From assembly GCA_024220505.1 (NCBI GenBank), contig JAKZZE010000002.1, forward strand, positions 434,001 to 498,000: DNA of 64,000 nucleotides, given 5' to 3'. Origin of the DNA: Rhizopus arrhizus. Lineage: Eukaryota; Mucoromycota; Mucoromycetes; Mucorales; Rhizopodaceae. The notes under the pieces are model-generated. The model saw nothing but the letters and a program-made list of their open reading frames with translations, was not told where the DNA came from and ran no database searches. Position 1 is the stretch's first letter. The number at the start of each line of letters is the position of its first letter. Position numbers and translations under genes: made by a program. Positions 28,615 to 42,005 of the stretch are shown here, piece by piece.

Positions 28615-30095
28615 AAATAGCCGAGAAAATAATTTCAAAATTATAATAAATATATGATACTGTATTGACAGCAAAGATATTAAAGCAATAATAATCAATA
28701 AAATAAGACTTCGAATATAGTTAGTCATATTATTAAATACTATGATGGTTGTAAATTAATAATGCAGCTATACTAAAAAAAAAAAAAAAAAAAAAAAAAG
28801 GAGAGAGAGAGAGCAGTTGTTGTATAATTGTAATTTAAAGAAAAGGTAGAACAAAGATCAAGTATACGTACTTTTTGGGACTGATATTTACTTCAGTTTA
28901 AGTTTTAAGTAAAAACTGTTCTAATTGAAGTCAGACATTTATCTTATTGAGTGAAATTTGATATCTTCTTTTGTAAGTATCTTTTTTATTCTGGGACTTT
29001 CTTACTGATTTGAATTACGTTATGCTACGCGTTATATCAATTACATGAAAGATTAATAACACTCCTGGCATTAGATTTGGTTTTTGACAATAGGAAAAGA
29101 TTCTATTATTTTATTGATAATTTCTTTTATCAAAAAACCATCATTAATGCAATACATACCCTAAAAGAGCGTGGTTAGTTGGAATTGACTGTATAATTTT
29201 ATTTAAATTCTGGGCTTGTATCAAGACTTATATTCATCAATGCCAACTACAATTAGTTATTGTTCTACAACAGCAATGTTGTCTTTCAAAAATAATGAGT
29301 GTATAGTAATCAAGTATTATTAAAGCTTAATAGTACAAGTATATAAAAATATGAGCTTATTAATATATATATCTTACCGAGATAGGCTAGTGATTGAGAA
29401 GCAAGAGTTTATATAAGTTATTTAGCAACCTGCATAAGACATAGGATACTTTGCCAATTATATAGTACATGTACTAATATTTACACTTGAAAGGTACATA
29501 AGCTCTGGACATATATTATTAAATAAAGGTATTCTATTTTTGATCCTATAGACCCCTTTTTCTTTTATTCCTATCAGTGAACAAAACGGCAAGGTTGTGT
29601 CAAATTCTTTTTTAAAACTTGAAGATTATTTAGCAGTCCAGTGTTTGTTTTCCTAATGCTTATTGATAAATATCGATTTCATTCCATAACGCTATTTACT
29701 TGTTGAGGAACAATTTATTTTAAGGCATGTGGCATAAATTGACTTTTTTTTTAAATTTGTTCTTGGAAAATCTCATGATACTTGAATAAATACAATGTAT
29801 TCAAGTAAGATGAACCTGCAATTTTTTTTTGTAAGCAGACATGTTTTATGTCGCTTATATCTCATAGATCATGAATAAACTTATTATTAAATACTATTAT
29901 TGTAAAGTTTTCTTTCCAATCATGCATTGATCCTTAAGCTGTTGAGGTGGTAAACATGGCTAGATTGCCTTCTAAACACTCCGTTACAGACCGGTTCATC
30001 CTATTTTATGATTATATAAATCCTTATTTTACCTGAATTTTTAATTTATTGTGGAATAGACAAAGATATAACGAACTTTTCAACCTTTTTCTGTC

Positions 30096-30156
<61 letters not shown>

Positions 30157-31006
30157 TTTTTACAGCACTATAAATAGAGGAAAACGTTTAAATAAAAAAA
30201 GGATTCATTGATTGAAAAAATTAAAGAAATAAATAGTCAGTACGGAATCTGTTTGGTTATTAAATATAATAATGGCAATGGTATGCATCAGATAGATTGC
30301 TAATAAAATGTACTATGCTCATTATAAAGAAAATAAATTGTAACTTGTGCATGCAAACAACTCTTTATATCAATGCAAATGTAGGAGCGTGACACGGAAA
30401 GATCCTTATTTTTGAGTTTTTTATATATCATAAACAGCATATACTAATCATGAAAACTTTTGCAACCGCTAGAACTCGAAACAAAATGGGTTCGAAAATT
30501 TCCCAGGCGATCATAATTGCGATAGTCTAAGACGAAAAAGATAAAATATACCGCTCAGTGCTAGGATGATGACTTCTTATTTACTGATATTATTCTAAAT
30601 TTTTTAAAGAGAGAGACATGTCTTTCATCAAGATGTTATGAGCAAAGACCTTTTAGAAATGCCCTTTAGAAAGAAAACGAAAACAAAGGGCGGTGTTGCT
30701 GTTAGTGAGGATATAACGTACTTGTTAATCAAATGCTCACCAGCTTCATTCATACAAATAGCTGGATTAATAGAACACTCTTTTTAAACGAGAACGTACG
30801 GTCTGAAAGCAGACACAGACCTGTAAGTTGCTTATTCGACAGTCGATGTACATTAGGGGATATGCTCCTTACTCCTTTTTTTTTATTACATCATGTGTAT
30901 TACAGTAAGGTTTTTTTTAAGGGTCAATAAGCAATGGATTAACATAAAAGATACAAAAATCATTGTCTCCAAAACTGCTTATAAAACAAATAATTTTACA
31001 AGAGAG
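28385..31006. other. 2.6-kb AT-rich intergenic region with long homopolymers
   Basis: No gene, tRNA or repeat family was recognised. It holds poly(T) at about 28581-28613, poly(A) followed by GA repeats at about 28776-28814, and a 51-base poly(T) at 30099-30149. Small frames lack protein-like composition. Confidence 0.55.
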
Positions 31007-32248
31007 TTAAAGCAAGGCAAAAGCAGCAGCAGCAACAGCAGCGGCGCCTAATCCAAGTGGAGTAGAAGCGACCAGTGAAACGCCAGAGCTTGTGGCAACG
31101 TTAGCGGCAATAGAGGCACCATTAGCAGCGGTAGAGGCACCGTTAGCAGCAGCAGAATCCAAGTTGATCGTGGTCGTACCAGGAGCATCAGCAGCAGCAG
31201 AACTAGAGGGAATGGCAGAAGAAGCAGGAGAGGTGGTTGCGTTCGTAGCCGTCGAATTCTCCTTGTACACAGCAACGTTGTTACATGTGCCAACAGGCGT
31301 TAATTCATAAGCACCCTTCAAAGTAGGCAAGATACGGATGGCGGCATCTACCGTCTTTTCATACAAATCGTGTTCAAGAGAGACACCACCTACTTCAGCT
31401 GTCTTGGCAGCCTGAGCCCACTGGGTGACGTTGCCATCAATCCAGGATTCCTTAAAGGTCTCAGGACTAGAGGCAGCAGCCCAATCGTTGGTATCAAAGT
31501 TCCAGATCACAGGGATAAAGCCAAGAGCAGCAGCCACGTCACGGACACGGTTGTCGATATCACCATAAGGAGGTCTAAAGTACTTGGGTGAGACACCAGT
31601 GACTTCCTTGATGGCCAATTCGTTCCATTTGAGTTCGGCAACAATTTGCTCATTCGTGAGCGTGGTCATGTAGTTGTGAGACCAGGTGTGCATGGCAAGT
31701 TCATGGCCAGACTTATAAGCACGCAAGGCATAGTCAGGGAACTTGACGACTTGACCACCCACCATGAAAAAGGTTGCCTTCACCTTGACTTGGTCCAAGT
31801 AGTCATAAAGCTTAGGGCTGTATTCAGAGGGTCCGTCGTCATAAGTAAGAGCCCACTGACCTTTGGGACACTGATAGAGATCGTCCTTTCCGAAACAGCC
31901 TGTGAAGGTCCAGTCACAGTAAGGGTCTTCACCTTGAACTTCGGGTTGAGGTCCTTTTTTATAGAAAAAAAAAGAAAATGTTAGAATAGATCAAGCGCAT
32001 GTGGTTTTTTATATATTACCAAGACCATTCGTGTTGGTGTAGACAGGAGCTTGAGTGATGTTGATATTCTTGATTAATTCAAGCCATTCGGGTTTAGCGG
32101 TAGGGATAGCTCCAGCTTCAGGGAAGGTTTCAGTAAATTTGAAGGTACTGGTCTTGGTGGCGGTAGTAGTGCTGGAAGAGTGCGATCCAGGATGGGCATT
32201 AACAGCAGCAAGAGCAATCGAAGCAAGCAAAAAGAGTTGTTGATACAT
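31007..32248 (-). CDS. Chitin deacetylase (CE4), secreted and probably GPI-anchored, 391 aa, two exons
   Basis: Converts chitin to chitosan, the major wall polymer of Mucoromycota. Exons are 32248-32020 and 31953-31007 across a 66-bp intron (frame G^GA). The signal peptide is MYQQLFLLASIALAAVNA. The five CE4 motifs are in order: TYDDGPSE (residues 113-120; catalytic base and metal Asp), HTWSHNYMTTL (metal His pair), RPPYGDIDNR, DTNDWAAAS and SLEHDLYEKT. After the catalytic domain comes a Ser/Ala/Thr-rich stretch (about 60 residues), with a candidate omega site near AAANG and a hydrophobic tail LGLGAAAVAAAAFALL that ends the protein. This is the usual layout of a GPI-anchored wall enzyme. The ATG at 32248 is chosen because it opens the signal peptide; ATGs farther upstream would bury it. 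Confidence 0.94.
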
Positions 32249-33683
32249 GATTAAGAAGGAAAGTAATTGGGTGCTGTTGGATGAAAGAAAAAGGATGTAA
32301 ACTGAGGACGATGAAAAAAAAGGAAAAAGAAAACTCAAACTTTATATGTGTTATTTGTAATGGATCAAGTCTGTAAACCAAGTTGGATCCATTTAAATTG
32401 TGTCACAAAATGAATTCTAAGAAAGGTGTGTCTATGCACATTTTATTGGTAACAAAGGATGGATATATTTTTGGATTGAGGTGAAACAGGAAAAAAGTAA
32501 CGCTAGCCTAACCAAGGGCCACACCTCTAAATTTAGACCGGCTAAAGTACTGCTTTTTAACGCATTTTACTTTGAAAAGCTCGAGAAATGTGAATGATTT
32601 AATATCACACAATGCTTCATTCTCGTGTGTCAAATCTAATTTAAGCAGAACAATTAGCGAGTTGATGAGTGGTCAGTTTTGTTCCATGCTGTCGTATTCG
32701 ACCTATTTTGATATCCTCAAGCAAGAAATTAAGACATTGTTTTGCAAGTTTTCATTCTTCATTTTCGTTTTCGATTGTCTCTTGTATCATTTTTTTTTAG
32801 AAAAAAAATTCAGTTTAAATGTGTATTCAATTTCTAGCTTCTCTTGTTTCCTGCTCTTCTTTTTAACTCATTCGGCCTTTTCGACTTCAACTTCCGAATA
32901 AAGACTGAAGAAGTTAGTTGATCTGAGTAATTGAAAATTAGAATCTTTTATCATACAATTATGAGTTGCCATTAGGAGAAAATAGGATGAATAAATGAGA
33001 AATAGAGAAAAACACGTTTTGTGTATTGAATGATCAGTTTGATTAGGTAAACGTAGTACGTGTATGACAAACTAATAACACAAGTCTCTATAGCATCATG
33101 CAAACCCAACAATTCCAAACATGCGTCCTTTTCTGTTTGAATTCAATGTAGAGTGGACGGCTGTGGATGATGACTATACATCCTTTAGTCATAGGCCTTT
33201 AAGCACCAGGTAGATTGAATGATCAAATAACAAGCATTATGATTTAATCCATAGCTAAATAATAGTATCAAAAGACCTCATGAACCAAACGTTCAAAAAT
33301 GACATAAGCAGGGCTAATCAATGTGATCATCATCCTATGCTTCTACAAATCAAAAGAACACTTTAAAGCATCTATAAGCAATTCGTGTGTCATTAAAAGT
33401 TTGGGTGATCGATGAAAAGCGATAGTGGTTGAAGCTGACAGTTTGCTCCCAAACCGTAAAGAAAAAAAGGGGGAGATGACGAAACGAATGAGCTCTAATT
33501 AAACCAATCACTGGTTGCTTTTTTTCACTTTTTCTCAGAAATCATTGGGGTTTCTACTGCAAAAAACACTAAAAACAGTCACAAGCAACCCAGAAAAATT
33601 ATCCCGTCATTTCAATCTCTATTCCCGCTATCAGCCAGTCTATTTTTTTTTTTTTTTCCTTCAAGTAGGAATCCCTTGTTTCA
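32249..33683. other. 1.4-kb intergenic region between divergent genes
   Basis: Separates the divergent chitin deacetylase and PDX1 genes and must hold both promoters. T- and CT-rich stretches lie before each start. No other gene was recognised; the frame at 32572-32901 looks random. Confidence 0.55.
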
Positions 33684-35314
33684 ATGTACCGCATCACTGC
33701 TACTTTAACAAGCAAGATCATTAAAGCACCTGCATTAAGTAAAACCTTTTTTTTTTTTTCTTAAATTTTTCTTTGAACTAGTCTCTTACCTATTTTAAAA
33801 GGCTTTCATACGGCCGCACCATGTTCAGCCGTTACTCGCTTTAACTTGCCTGCTATGAGTCCTACGATGACAGAAGGCACTATCCACAAGTGGAAAAAGC
33901 AAGAAGGTGACACGTTTGCTGCTGGTGATGTTCTTTTAGAATTGGAGACAGATAAAGCTCAAATTGACGTTGAAGCTGCTGAGGATGGTGTTTTGGCCAA
34001 GATTATTGTAACGTGTGATAAAAGTTCTGCTGGATTTTGACTTATTTATATATGATAGCTTCAAGAAGGTAGTAAGGCACCTGTAAACACGCTGATTGCT
34101 CTTATAGCAGAAGAAGGCGATGATATTTCTTCTGTTGAAATTCCCAAGGAAGAAGAACAACAACAAGCAGCTCCTAAAGAAGAAGTAAAAGGTAAGAAAA
34201 GAAAGAAAAATAGATGTGTAGTTTGTATAGATAAGTTTTTGTTTAGAAGAAAAGAAACCTGAAGCAAAGAAAGCTGTCGTATCACCTATTTCTCACCACG
34301 ACATTGATACAAGTAAACTAAAGAAGCCACTTTCTCCTGCCGTTTTAAGCTTGGTATTAAAGTACGGTATTAAGGATGTTGGCAGTATTAAACCATCCGG
34401 TTATGGTGGCCGTATCTTGAAGGGTGATGTTCTTGGCCATCTTGGCCTTATTGCTCCTAAACCTGCTCCTATGCCCAATTTCACTGCTGCTCCTCCTAGA
34501 GATCAAATTGTGTTTGCCAAGGTAAAAGAAGGAGATAGAAGGGAGAGGAGGGACTGATGGTTGTTTTATAGGCTGATAAACCAGCTGTCAAGGAGGAAGA
34601 AAAGAAGGTGGTTCCTCCTACTTTTATTAGTAAACAAATTGTGATTGATGAACTCTTCAGTTTACGCGACAGTTTGAATGGTAAGTGAATAGAACACAGC
34701 CACTTCTTTTTTAATGATTTCAATAGAACAACATGGTACACATGTTGGTGTGAATGATTTTATTGCCAAGGCAGCCGAACGTGCTTTACAGGATGTGACA
34801 GCCAAGAAGATTCCAAAGAAGACGAGCAATCCTATTATCTATCCTACCACTGCTTCCTCTTTTGGTGAAAACAAGAAATACGGTGGTGGTGAATTCAAGT
34901 AGGTTAGAAAGAAATAGGGAAGGGTTGTGACTAATGATGAACATTAGGATTTTCCACTTGGCCGAACCAACCTATGACTTTATCACGGACAGCCACCAAC
35001 CTTCCAAGCCTTATATTTTAACTGTAGATCGTACTCAATCTGTCACTGTCGAAAAGAAGAAGTCTAAAGATCAAGAGATGGTAGACTTGATTGGTTATCT
35101 CGGAGGAGAAAAGAAGAAGGAAACTGGTGTTATTCGATTAAAGACGAATGATACAAGACTTGATTTCACAAAGCAAGAAAAGAAATACAAATATAATGTA
35201 CAAGTCAAGTTGGATGGAGGAGTGCCTGGTAAAATCTTGAAGGATACCAAGGCTACTGCATTCCTTGACCGAGTTGAATATTATGTTAGAAACCCTAATG
35301 AATTAGTAGCATAA
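33684..35314 (+). CDS. PDX1: Pyruvate dehydrogenase complex protein X (PDX1-like), 438 aa, seven exons
   Basis: E3-binding protein that tethers dihydrolipoamide dehydrogenase to the mitochondrial pyruvate dehydrogenase core. Exons are 33684-33738, 33802-34007, 34059-34191, 34247-34521, 34572-34680, 34727-34898 and 34948-35314; all junctions keep frame. The presequence is MYRITATLTSKIIKAPALS. The lipoyl domain has LPAMSPTMTEGTIHKWKKQE, with the lipoylated Lys about residue 70 in LELETDKAQIDVE. The Ala/Pro/Lys linker is followed by the E3-binding domain SPAVLSLVLKYGIKDVGSI with PSGYGGRILKGDVLGHL. The C-terminal half keeps only weak E2 features (VNDFIAKAAERALQDV) and lacks the catalytic HxxxDG of E2 acetyltransferase, so it is protein X rather than E2. 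Confidence 0.88.
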
Positions 35315-35619
35315 TAAATCTAACCCCCCCACTTTTTAAAGTTTTCAAAAGGGGTGAAATGTTGACTAAAGAATGTAACAGTGAAAGTGACTTCAAACCA
35401 GCTCAAGAGGAGTTTAAGAACAGGATAGAGGTCATTCCCCCCCTCTTTTTTATAAGATACAGAATGAAAGAGGTGTTCAGACCACAAGGATCACTGAGAC
35501 TGAACCCATTTTATTTAATAAAGTTTACGTATGAAAAAAAAAAGGGGGGGGGGGGAAAAGAGAAAGTCAGAGAGTCTCGACTGTTTGCACTGAAATTAAT
35601 TATCGTAAACAGTTGCATA

Positions 35620-35654
<35 letters not shown>

Positions 35655-37366
35655 AATCATTTCACAAACAACTCCGGTCTTATTTTGGTTTATGCCATCC
35701 CCGAAATTCAGCGCCAAAAAAAAAAAAAATCTTTTCGCGTGCTTCCAAAGATACTTTACCGAGACGGATAAATTGTTGTACCAGCGATAAAAGAAGAGGG
35801 GAGAAGAGAGAGAGGGGAGGGGGGAATGAAATTTACTAAAAATAATAAAAAAAAGAAACGGAAAATAGATAAAGAGTGATAGAAAGAGGATTTATCAAAA
35901 AAGCAAAATTATTTAATTAAGATATTTATTAAACTACCGGGTGATTTGGGATCAAGAAAAGCAAGTACGTGTGCTACATCGCCAAGGTTGATTAATGTAA
36001 TTAAAAAAAAGAAAATTGTGAAATAAAAAAAAACAGGAAAATACCAGCCAGTGATTACACACAGTGTCTGAAGAAGAAGGGAGGGAAAAAGAGTCTTGCT
36101 CCCGACATAAAAGGAGGAGTCTGGTTTGCTGCTCAGCAAAAAAAAAAAAAAAAAGTTTAGATTTCAATCGTTGACACATAAAAAAAAAAAAAGGTCTGGG
36201 ATGTCCCAAAGAGAAACCTTATTTGTGTCTGAATGATTTCTATTTATGGACACAAACGATGAGAGTCGGTTCAGAAAAAGAAGGGAGGAAAGAAAGGGCT
36301 ATAAATTGTGGCGCATTGAAGTCAGTTTGAGATCATGGTTTCATTGTGTGTGTGTGTTCATCCGAATGAAAGGAGGCGTGACGGAGAATAAAGTAAATTT
36401 AGGTCAAATCGATGCATGTGAGTGTATGTAGATGCAAAGTAAAAACTCCGATTCTTTAGGATAAAAAAAAAAAAAAAAAATGTCGTTCCACTTTTTATTG
36501 TTTGTATGATCGTTTCATCCTTGTGGAATAAATATAGTATTTCTTTATTCCTTTCTTCTTTAGGGCAGTTTATAAAGAGTTTTTTTTATCATTCTTGTTT
36601 CTCCCTCAATAACAAGTTTCAAGGGCGGAATTCTTTTCCGTCCATAAAGAATATCTGTTAAAAGAAGGTCAAGATGTATGTATTACAAACAGTAAATTAT
36701 TTCAATGAGCAAAGGAGAAAGAATGCATTTAATTATATAAATTCCTCTTTTATGACTCTTGCCACTGATCTAAAAAATCTTTATTCAATCCTCCCCCTTT
36801 ATTTGGACAAGGCTTACGATCTGCAAGGGAAAATAAAGAGAGACATCAAATCGTTCTTGAATGTTATAATGTCCCCTTCTCCTTTTCTTTTTTGGATAAT
36901 TAGTGATGAAAGGGGGAAGAAAGGGTAAAGAGAGTAAATAAAACTATTTGGGAGATGATGTCTCCCATAAAGTGGCAATTTCTAATTAATTCTGAGATGC
37001 ATCAAAAACAATAAAGAAATCCCTTCTTCTCCCTCTTTCTTTCTCTCTCCTGCAGCAAAAGGGATGAACAGATTAAATGAAATGGTAAAGATGTGGAGAA
37101 GGATGTTACGTCACGAGGATTCTAGATGAAAGAACCCTTTTTATTTTTGGGGGATTTCCTTGTTTAAACCAGTTTCACAAATCTATTCATGTAAGACCAC
37201 AGTTGACTAAAGTTCGATTCGTACAACATCAGGTGAATAAAGTTCGAATGATGACACGTGGAATAACATTCATCTCCTTTGAAATGTAATTATTTATTTA
37301 TACAAAAAAAATGATTGAATTATATTTACAGAAAGATGAAAGAGAAAGAGGGTTCTATAAAATGAT
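35315..37366. other. 2-kb low-complexity intergenic region
   Basis: Rich in homopolymers and purine-rich stretches: G9 near 35547, T about 33 near 35619-35652, A13 near 35716, A17 near 36137, A18 near 36463. Short frames are composed of these tracts. No gene was recognised. Confidence 0.55.
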
Positions 37367-38039
37367 TTAAAATGGATAATAATAATTATTATTGGTGGTT
37401 GTATAATTCATAATACGTGATGAAGTTAAAGCTGATACAGAAGAAGACCAACTAAGGATCGGTTTACAAATTGTTTCAATCGATCTTTTCTTACAAGGTA
37501 AACTGTATTCTTCTTCACTTGATCTCTTCATCGTACAAGGTAAACTAGGTGACCAGATTTGTTGACACTGTTTGGTCCACTGATTGAATTGTTTTTGTGA
37601 GATGGAAATGTTGTGAGAAAGTGCAGATAAGAATTCAATTTCCATTATGTTTAATTCATTTATTGAAATACCCGAAATATTAGACCAAGTCTGAATAAAA
37701 TGAGTGAGTGAATTGAGTGAACTGAGTGAATTATACCTTATTTGTAAACGGACTGTCCTCTAAATATTTATTGGCCAAGACAAGTGCTGTAGTAAATAAT
37801 CTTACTTCTGATCCATTCGGTGGATGTATGGATGGATAAGCAAATCTTAATTGTTGAATATAATATAATCCGACAAGGATACATGTACATGATAATTGTG
37901 TTGATTTTAATACTTTTTGTATAAATAATTTAAATGTTGTTTGTTTTCTTTTTGTTGTCCAAATAGATGGAAATATAGTTGTACATAATTCTGATAATTG
38001 TGTTGTATCTGTTATTGAAAGTATATTGAAAGACATCAT
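37367..38039 (-). CDS. PHO80/PCL-like cyclin, 208 aa, two exons
   Basis: Partner of a Pho85-type cyclin-dependent kinase. Exons are 38039-37737 and 37690-37367 across a 46-bp intron. The cyclin box runs from about residue 35. It has KLFIQKVLKSTQLSCTCILV, then YYIQQLRFAYPSIHP and EVRLFTTALVLANKYLEDSP. After the splice junction TWSNISGISINELNIMEIEF follows, closing with LSALSHNISISQKQFNQW. NKYLEDSPFTNKTWSxxxG...ELNxMExEFL is the signature of PCL/PHO80 cyclins. The ATG at 38039 is chosen because the upstream in-frame extension reads through poly(A) sequence. The C-terminal 60 residues are divergent and rich in Ser/Asn. Confidence 0.88.
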
Positions 38040-39116
38040 CAAAGAAAAATAAATAAATAAAATAAAAAAAAAAAAAAAAAAAGAGAGGTTGATATTTATA
38101 TTAAAAAAGTAGATCCATCGGGACTTGTATAATGATGACAACTTTTTTTAAGGTTCTCTCTTCCATCTTGTCTCTCTCTCTCTCCCCCCCCTTTTTATTT
38201 ATTTATTTATCTCTCCCCCCCAAAAAAAAAAAATTCCTACTTTTGACAACATAAATTTCCCTAAACTTACTATTTATTATCTGTACTAAATAAATAAAAA
38301 AAAAAAAAGAAAAATTAGTTTCATCTCCGTCAACCAATCATATCAATTCATTAACCTGTCCTCACGCTAGATAAATGATATCATCCATATCTACAGTCCA
38401 AGCAAACCTTGAGTTCGATACTATTGTGTCACCTCTCGTTGGCTGTCATTTAGGATTGCTAAATCGAGCTTTTTTTCTTTTTTAGAAAAAGCTGAGTAAA
38501 AAAAAAAAGTTGGCAAGGGTTATTTTGATGATTGATTAAAATGATGATGATTGAATGATTCTGTACTCCTTGATAACATTGAATTCTTTGTCTTATTCAT
38601 CATGCATTTTATCACATGGAATTTTTTTATCAGCAGCGGACTTCATTGTTCTTTCAAAGAAATCCTTGTTACACCACACCAACTTGGCGGGAAAAAAAAA
38701 AAAAATACCAAAAATAGTGAGAGACGAATGACGGAGTGGACAATAAAAAGGTGAATGTCCCATTCATCTTCTCTCCCCCCCCCCTAATCCTTCTTGACCT
38801 GTGCGATCATTCGGGTAATTTGAAATAGAGCGGTGGGTGATGTGTAACGGGTACTCTCTCTCTGCATTTTGTTTATTTCTCTCTCTCTCCTTTCTTTTGT
38901 CATACAAAAAAGAGGATGGTGTGTGTAATACGATTTCTGATAGGTTCAATGTTAACCTATTCTCAATTATCCCAAAAAAAGACCCTTAATGACTCTCTTT
39001 GTACGTGGGCAAAGCTATTCAATAAACCAAGCCTTATATTTTCATATTCTTATTAGTCATCTTTTTATTATATAGAAAACATATAGCCCTTTCCCTCCCC
39101 CTTAAAAAAGACTTTT
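38040..39116. other. Intergenic region
   Basis: Promoter side of the cyclin gene and 3' flank of the DSK2-like gene. It holds CT-rich and C-rich microsatellite stretches (38170-38225) and short A runs. No gene was recognised. Confidence 0.55.
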
Positions 39117-40152
39117 CTAAATATTTCCACTAAAAAGTAATTCAATAGCAGCATTCACGTTACCACCCGTAGCTGTCAGTGCTCTAATGTTCTTGGCTGC
39201 ATCCCAAAAACCCATCTCGTTCAATTGTTGTAATTGAACCTGAAAACGTTCTTCTGGTGGACGACTATCAGCAGGTGCTGTCGTATTGTTCATTCCACCA
39301 CTACCAAAAAGAGCTGCCATCCGTTGTTGTAATTGAGGATCAACACCTGGTGCATTACCAAGGTTACCAAACGGATTCTCTCCTCCTGTCGTCGAAGGAT
39401 TGGCCGCACTGCCACCAAACATGGAGGCCATGGTAGCCATTTGACGAATAGTATCAGGGTTTGAAAGCATCTGTCTAAACTGAGGAGACTGCATCATGTT
39501 GCGGATTTCAGGACCCATGCTTGCCAATTGAGGATTGGTTTGAATGATGGAATCTAAAACAGCAGGGTTTTGAAGAACACTAGACATGTATTGTGCAAAC
39601 ATGGGATTTTGCAACATTTGATTGGCCATCGCAGGATCCAAAGCACCAAAACTGTTTCCCATCCCTCCTGCTCCAAAACCAGCACCAAACATGTTGAAAG
39701 GATTACTTTGAGAATCGGCAGGCATGCCAGCTAATCCAGCAAAAGGATTATTGGGAATAGATTGTGTATTGGGTACTGAGGTCGTTGTATTATTGGCATT
39801 TGGAGTAGTGGTAGGAGAGGTAGTAGAAGTAGCGGTTGTGGTTGTGTTAGATACTATCGCAAAATTACTGAGTAACAAAAAAAAAAAGTAAGCCATCCTA
39901 ATTACCTTTGGGTGCACCTGGTTGAGAACCTTTCACCATATGTACAGTATTTCCGTCAGCAATCTTACAATCCAATAAGGTATCATTGTCTTTCAGCACA
40001 CGACCAGAATAAATGAGTCTTTGTCTGTCGGCAGGTACATCCGTTTGCTCGGCAATCATCTGTTTGAAATCAAGTATGGTCTTTTCTGGTTCAATACTAA
40101 TAACAAATTTCTTATCGCCAGAAGCTTTCACATTCACACTAATCGTTGACAT
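39117..40152 (-). CDS. DSK2: Ubiquilin/Dsk2-like ubiquitin shuttle protein, 327 aa, two exons
   Basis: Delivers ubiquitinated proteins to the proteasome. Exons are 40152-39906 and 39853-39117 across a 52-bp intron (frame G^TA). A ubiquitin-like domain covers residues 1-75: ISVNVKASGDKKFVISIEP, FKQMIAEQTDVPADRQRLIY and SGRVLKDNDTLLDCKI. A Thr/Asn/Pro-rich linker follows. An STI1-type helical, Met-rich region has LQNPMFAQYMSSVLQNPAVL and PEIRNMMQSPQFRQMLSNPD. A C-terminal UBA domain has FQVQLQQLNEMGFWDAAKNI and GGNVNAAIELLFSGNI. Length and order match fungal Dsk2 (about 330-380 aa). Confidence 0.94.
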
Positions 40153-41966
40153 TTTACTAGAGAAATAAAATAAAAATAAAAAAAAAAAACTAGAAAATTC
40201 TGAATAATTAAAAAAAATAGTAGGATGACGCGTAACGCCAAATATAGTAATTTTATTTCTATTTCTTCTTTTCCTTCTTCTTTTTTTCCTTTTTCATCTT
40301 CCTCCTTTGTTTTGATGAATCTCTTTTTTGGTCTGTTTAGATACATCGTCATGATCGATCCTATAAAAGGTGTCGGTTCCTTTTTTTTACTTGAATAATA
40401 ACCATCAGACATCAATCTCTCGAATCCTTTGGGTTATAAAAAGAAGAATCCAATAGATTCCGCTAAAGTTGTTGAATCAGGGCATCTCTACCATTTCATT
40501 CAACATTAAATAATATTCAAATGACTTGTTGACTATATCAAAACATGTTTCTACAACTCTCATCTCGAATTACTTTCATTGGTCATTTTCTTCTCGACAG
40601 GGGGGGGGACACTAGACAATCCAATCTAAGCATTTCCTATTCTCATACCCTGATCTCTCTTTTCCACTGCCATCATCTTTTGTTGCATAAAAGGTTTTCG
40701 ATTGGAACTTTACACAATGCAAATTTGTTTGTTATTTTTTTCAAAGTTTTAATGTTAAAATAGGAAACCTTTAATTTCCCAATTGTTCAACATCTTTTTT
40801 TCCATCATCAGGAATATGAATTAACCAAAGTTCTTTGTCCTTATTCAAGACGAGAGAATGTTTTTTTAAAAAATGGTTGGGAATACTATTTTATTATCAA
40901 TTTTATGTATCCTAATAAAGACACTTTGTCAGTGAATGGACACTTTTCTGTTGAATGGCTTATGAAACAAGCCACTTGACAATCTTCAATCATATCCGAT
41001 AGATTTTTTTTGTAAAGAGTAACCTATTATAGAAATTTAAAATTGAAGAGGACACAAGAATGGTGTTCGTCATCGGCGCTCCTTATTCATGTTTCGGTCC
41101 ATATCAATTTACGGTAATCAACGTAAAATTAATATTTTTGGGGTGAAACAATATCGGTAGTCTGCATGAAATAGAACGATTGATTAAAATGTCAGTCAGT
41201 GGTTACAAAATTGAGTCTATTTTTTTTTTTTAAAGCCGTATGACTGGAACAAGAATAAAATAATATGTAACACTAGATCATCGACTCGTTCTGTACCACA
41301 CTTTTTTAACCAAGCCAATGGATTTGAATGATAGGAAGGAAAGGTCATGGATTTAAATTAGGGCATGAACACAAATGAGACAAAATTCTATGATTACATA
41401 ATGACTTGATTTATCAACTGATTTTATGTGTATGTGTGTTTGTACTTGTTGAAAAAGCCAAGTGGTTGAGTAACAGAAAACTTGTTCACAAATGATTGGG
41501 TTTCACAAAAAAAAAACCGTTTGTATTTAGTAAAAACAATAATAAACCCCTCTGAATACAAAGCCCATATCTTATCACACATAAAAGAAAATTCTACAGG
41601 GAAATACATTACACAGAAAAGGCTGCAATGTATTTTATTTTTATTATTTTTTAGTTTAGTGAATCATCAGGAGTTTAAAGTACAAAACGTGTTTGTTTAA
41701 ATAACTGTGTAAATCTTTTTTTTTTTTTTTTTTTTTTTTTTTTCATTTTGAATTCCATAAACTAATGCCACTAAATCAGAAACATACTCTCAGCTGATAG
41801 GAGGGAAAGAGATACGTTAGACTGGTACACATTTCTTTTTAGTCATGCAAAAATGATTTGACGAATTTGCATTATAATTTTAGAACAAAAAAATTAAGGA
41901 GGCTTAGTGTAAATCTTAACATATGAAATTACAGCTTCTATTCCAGTTTTCTAGTTGATCATTTAA

Positions 41967-42005
<39 letters not shown>

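Noticed and set aside
28776..28814. CRISPR-like or satellite array
   Set aside because: It is a plain A-run followed by GA dinucleotide repeats; there are no spaced repeats. CRISPR arrays are not expected in a fungal nucleus.
33684..35314. Dihydrolipoamide acetyltransferase (E2) instead of protein X
   Set aside because: The lipoyl and E3-binding domains fit both, but the C-terminal half lacks the catalytic HxxxDG motif of E2.
36246..36928. Two ORFs (61 and 84 codons)
   Set aside because: Low-complexity, AT-rich translations without protein-like composition or splice context.
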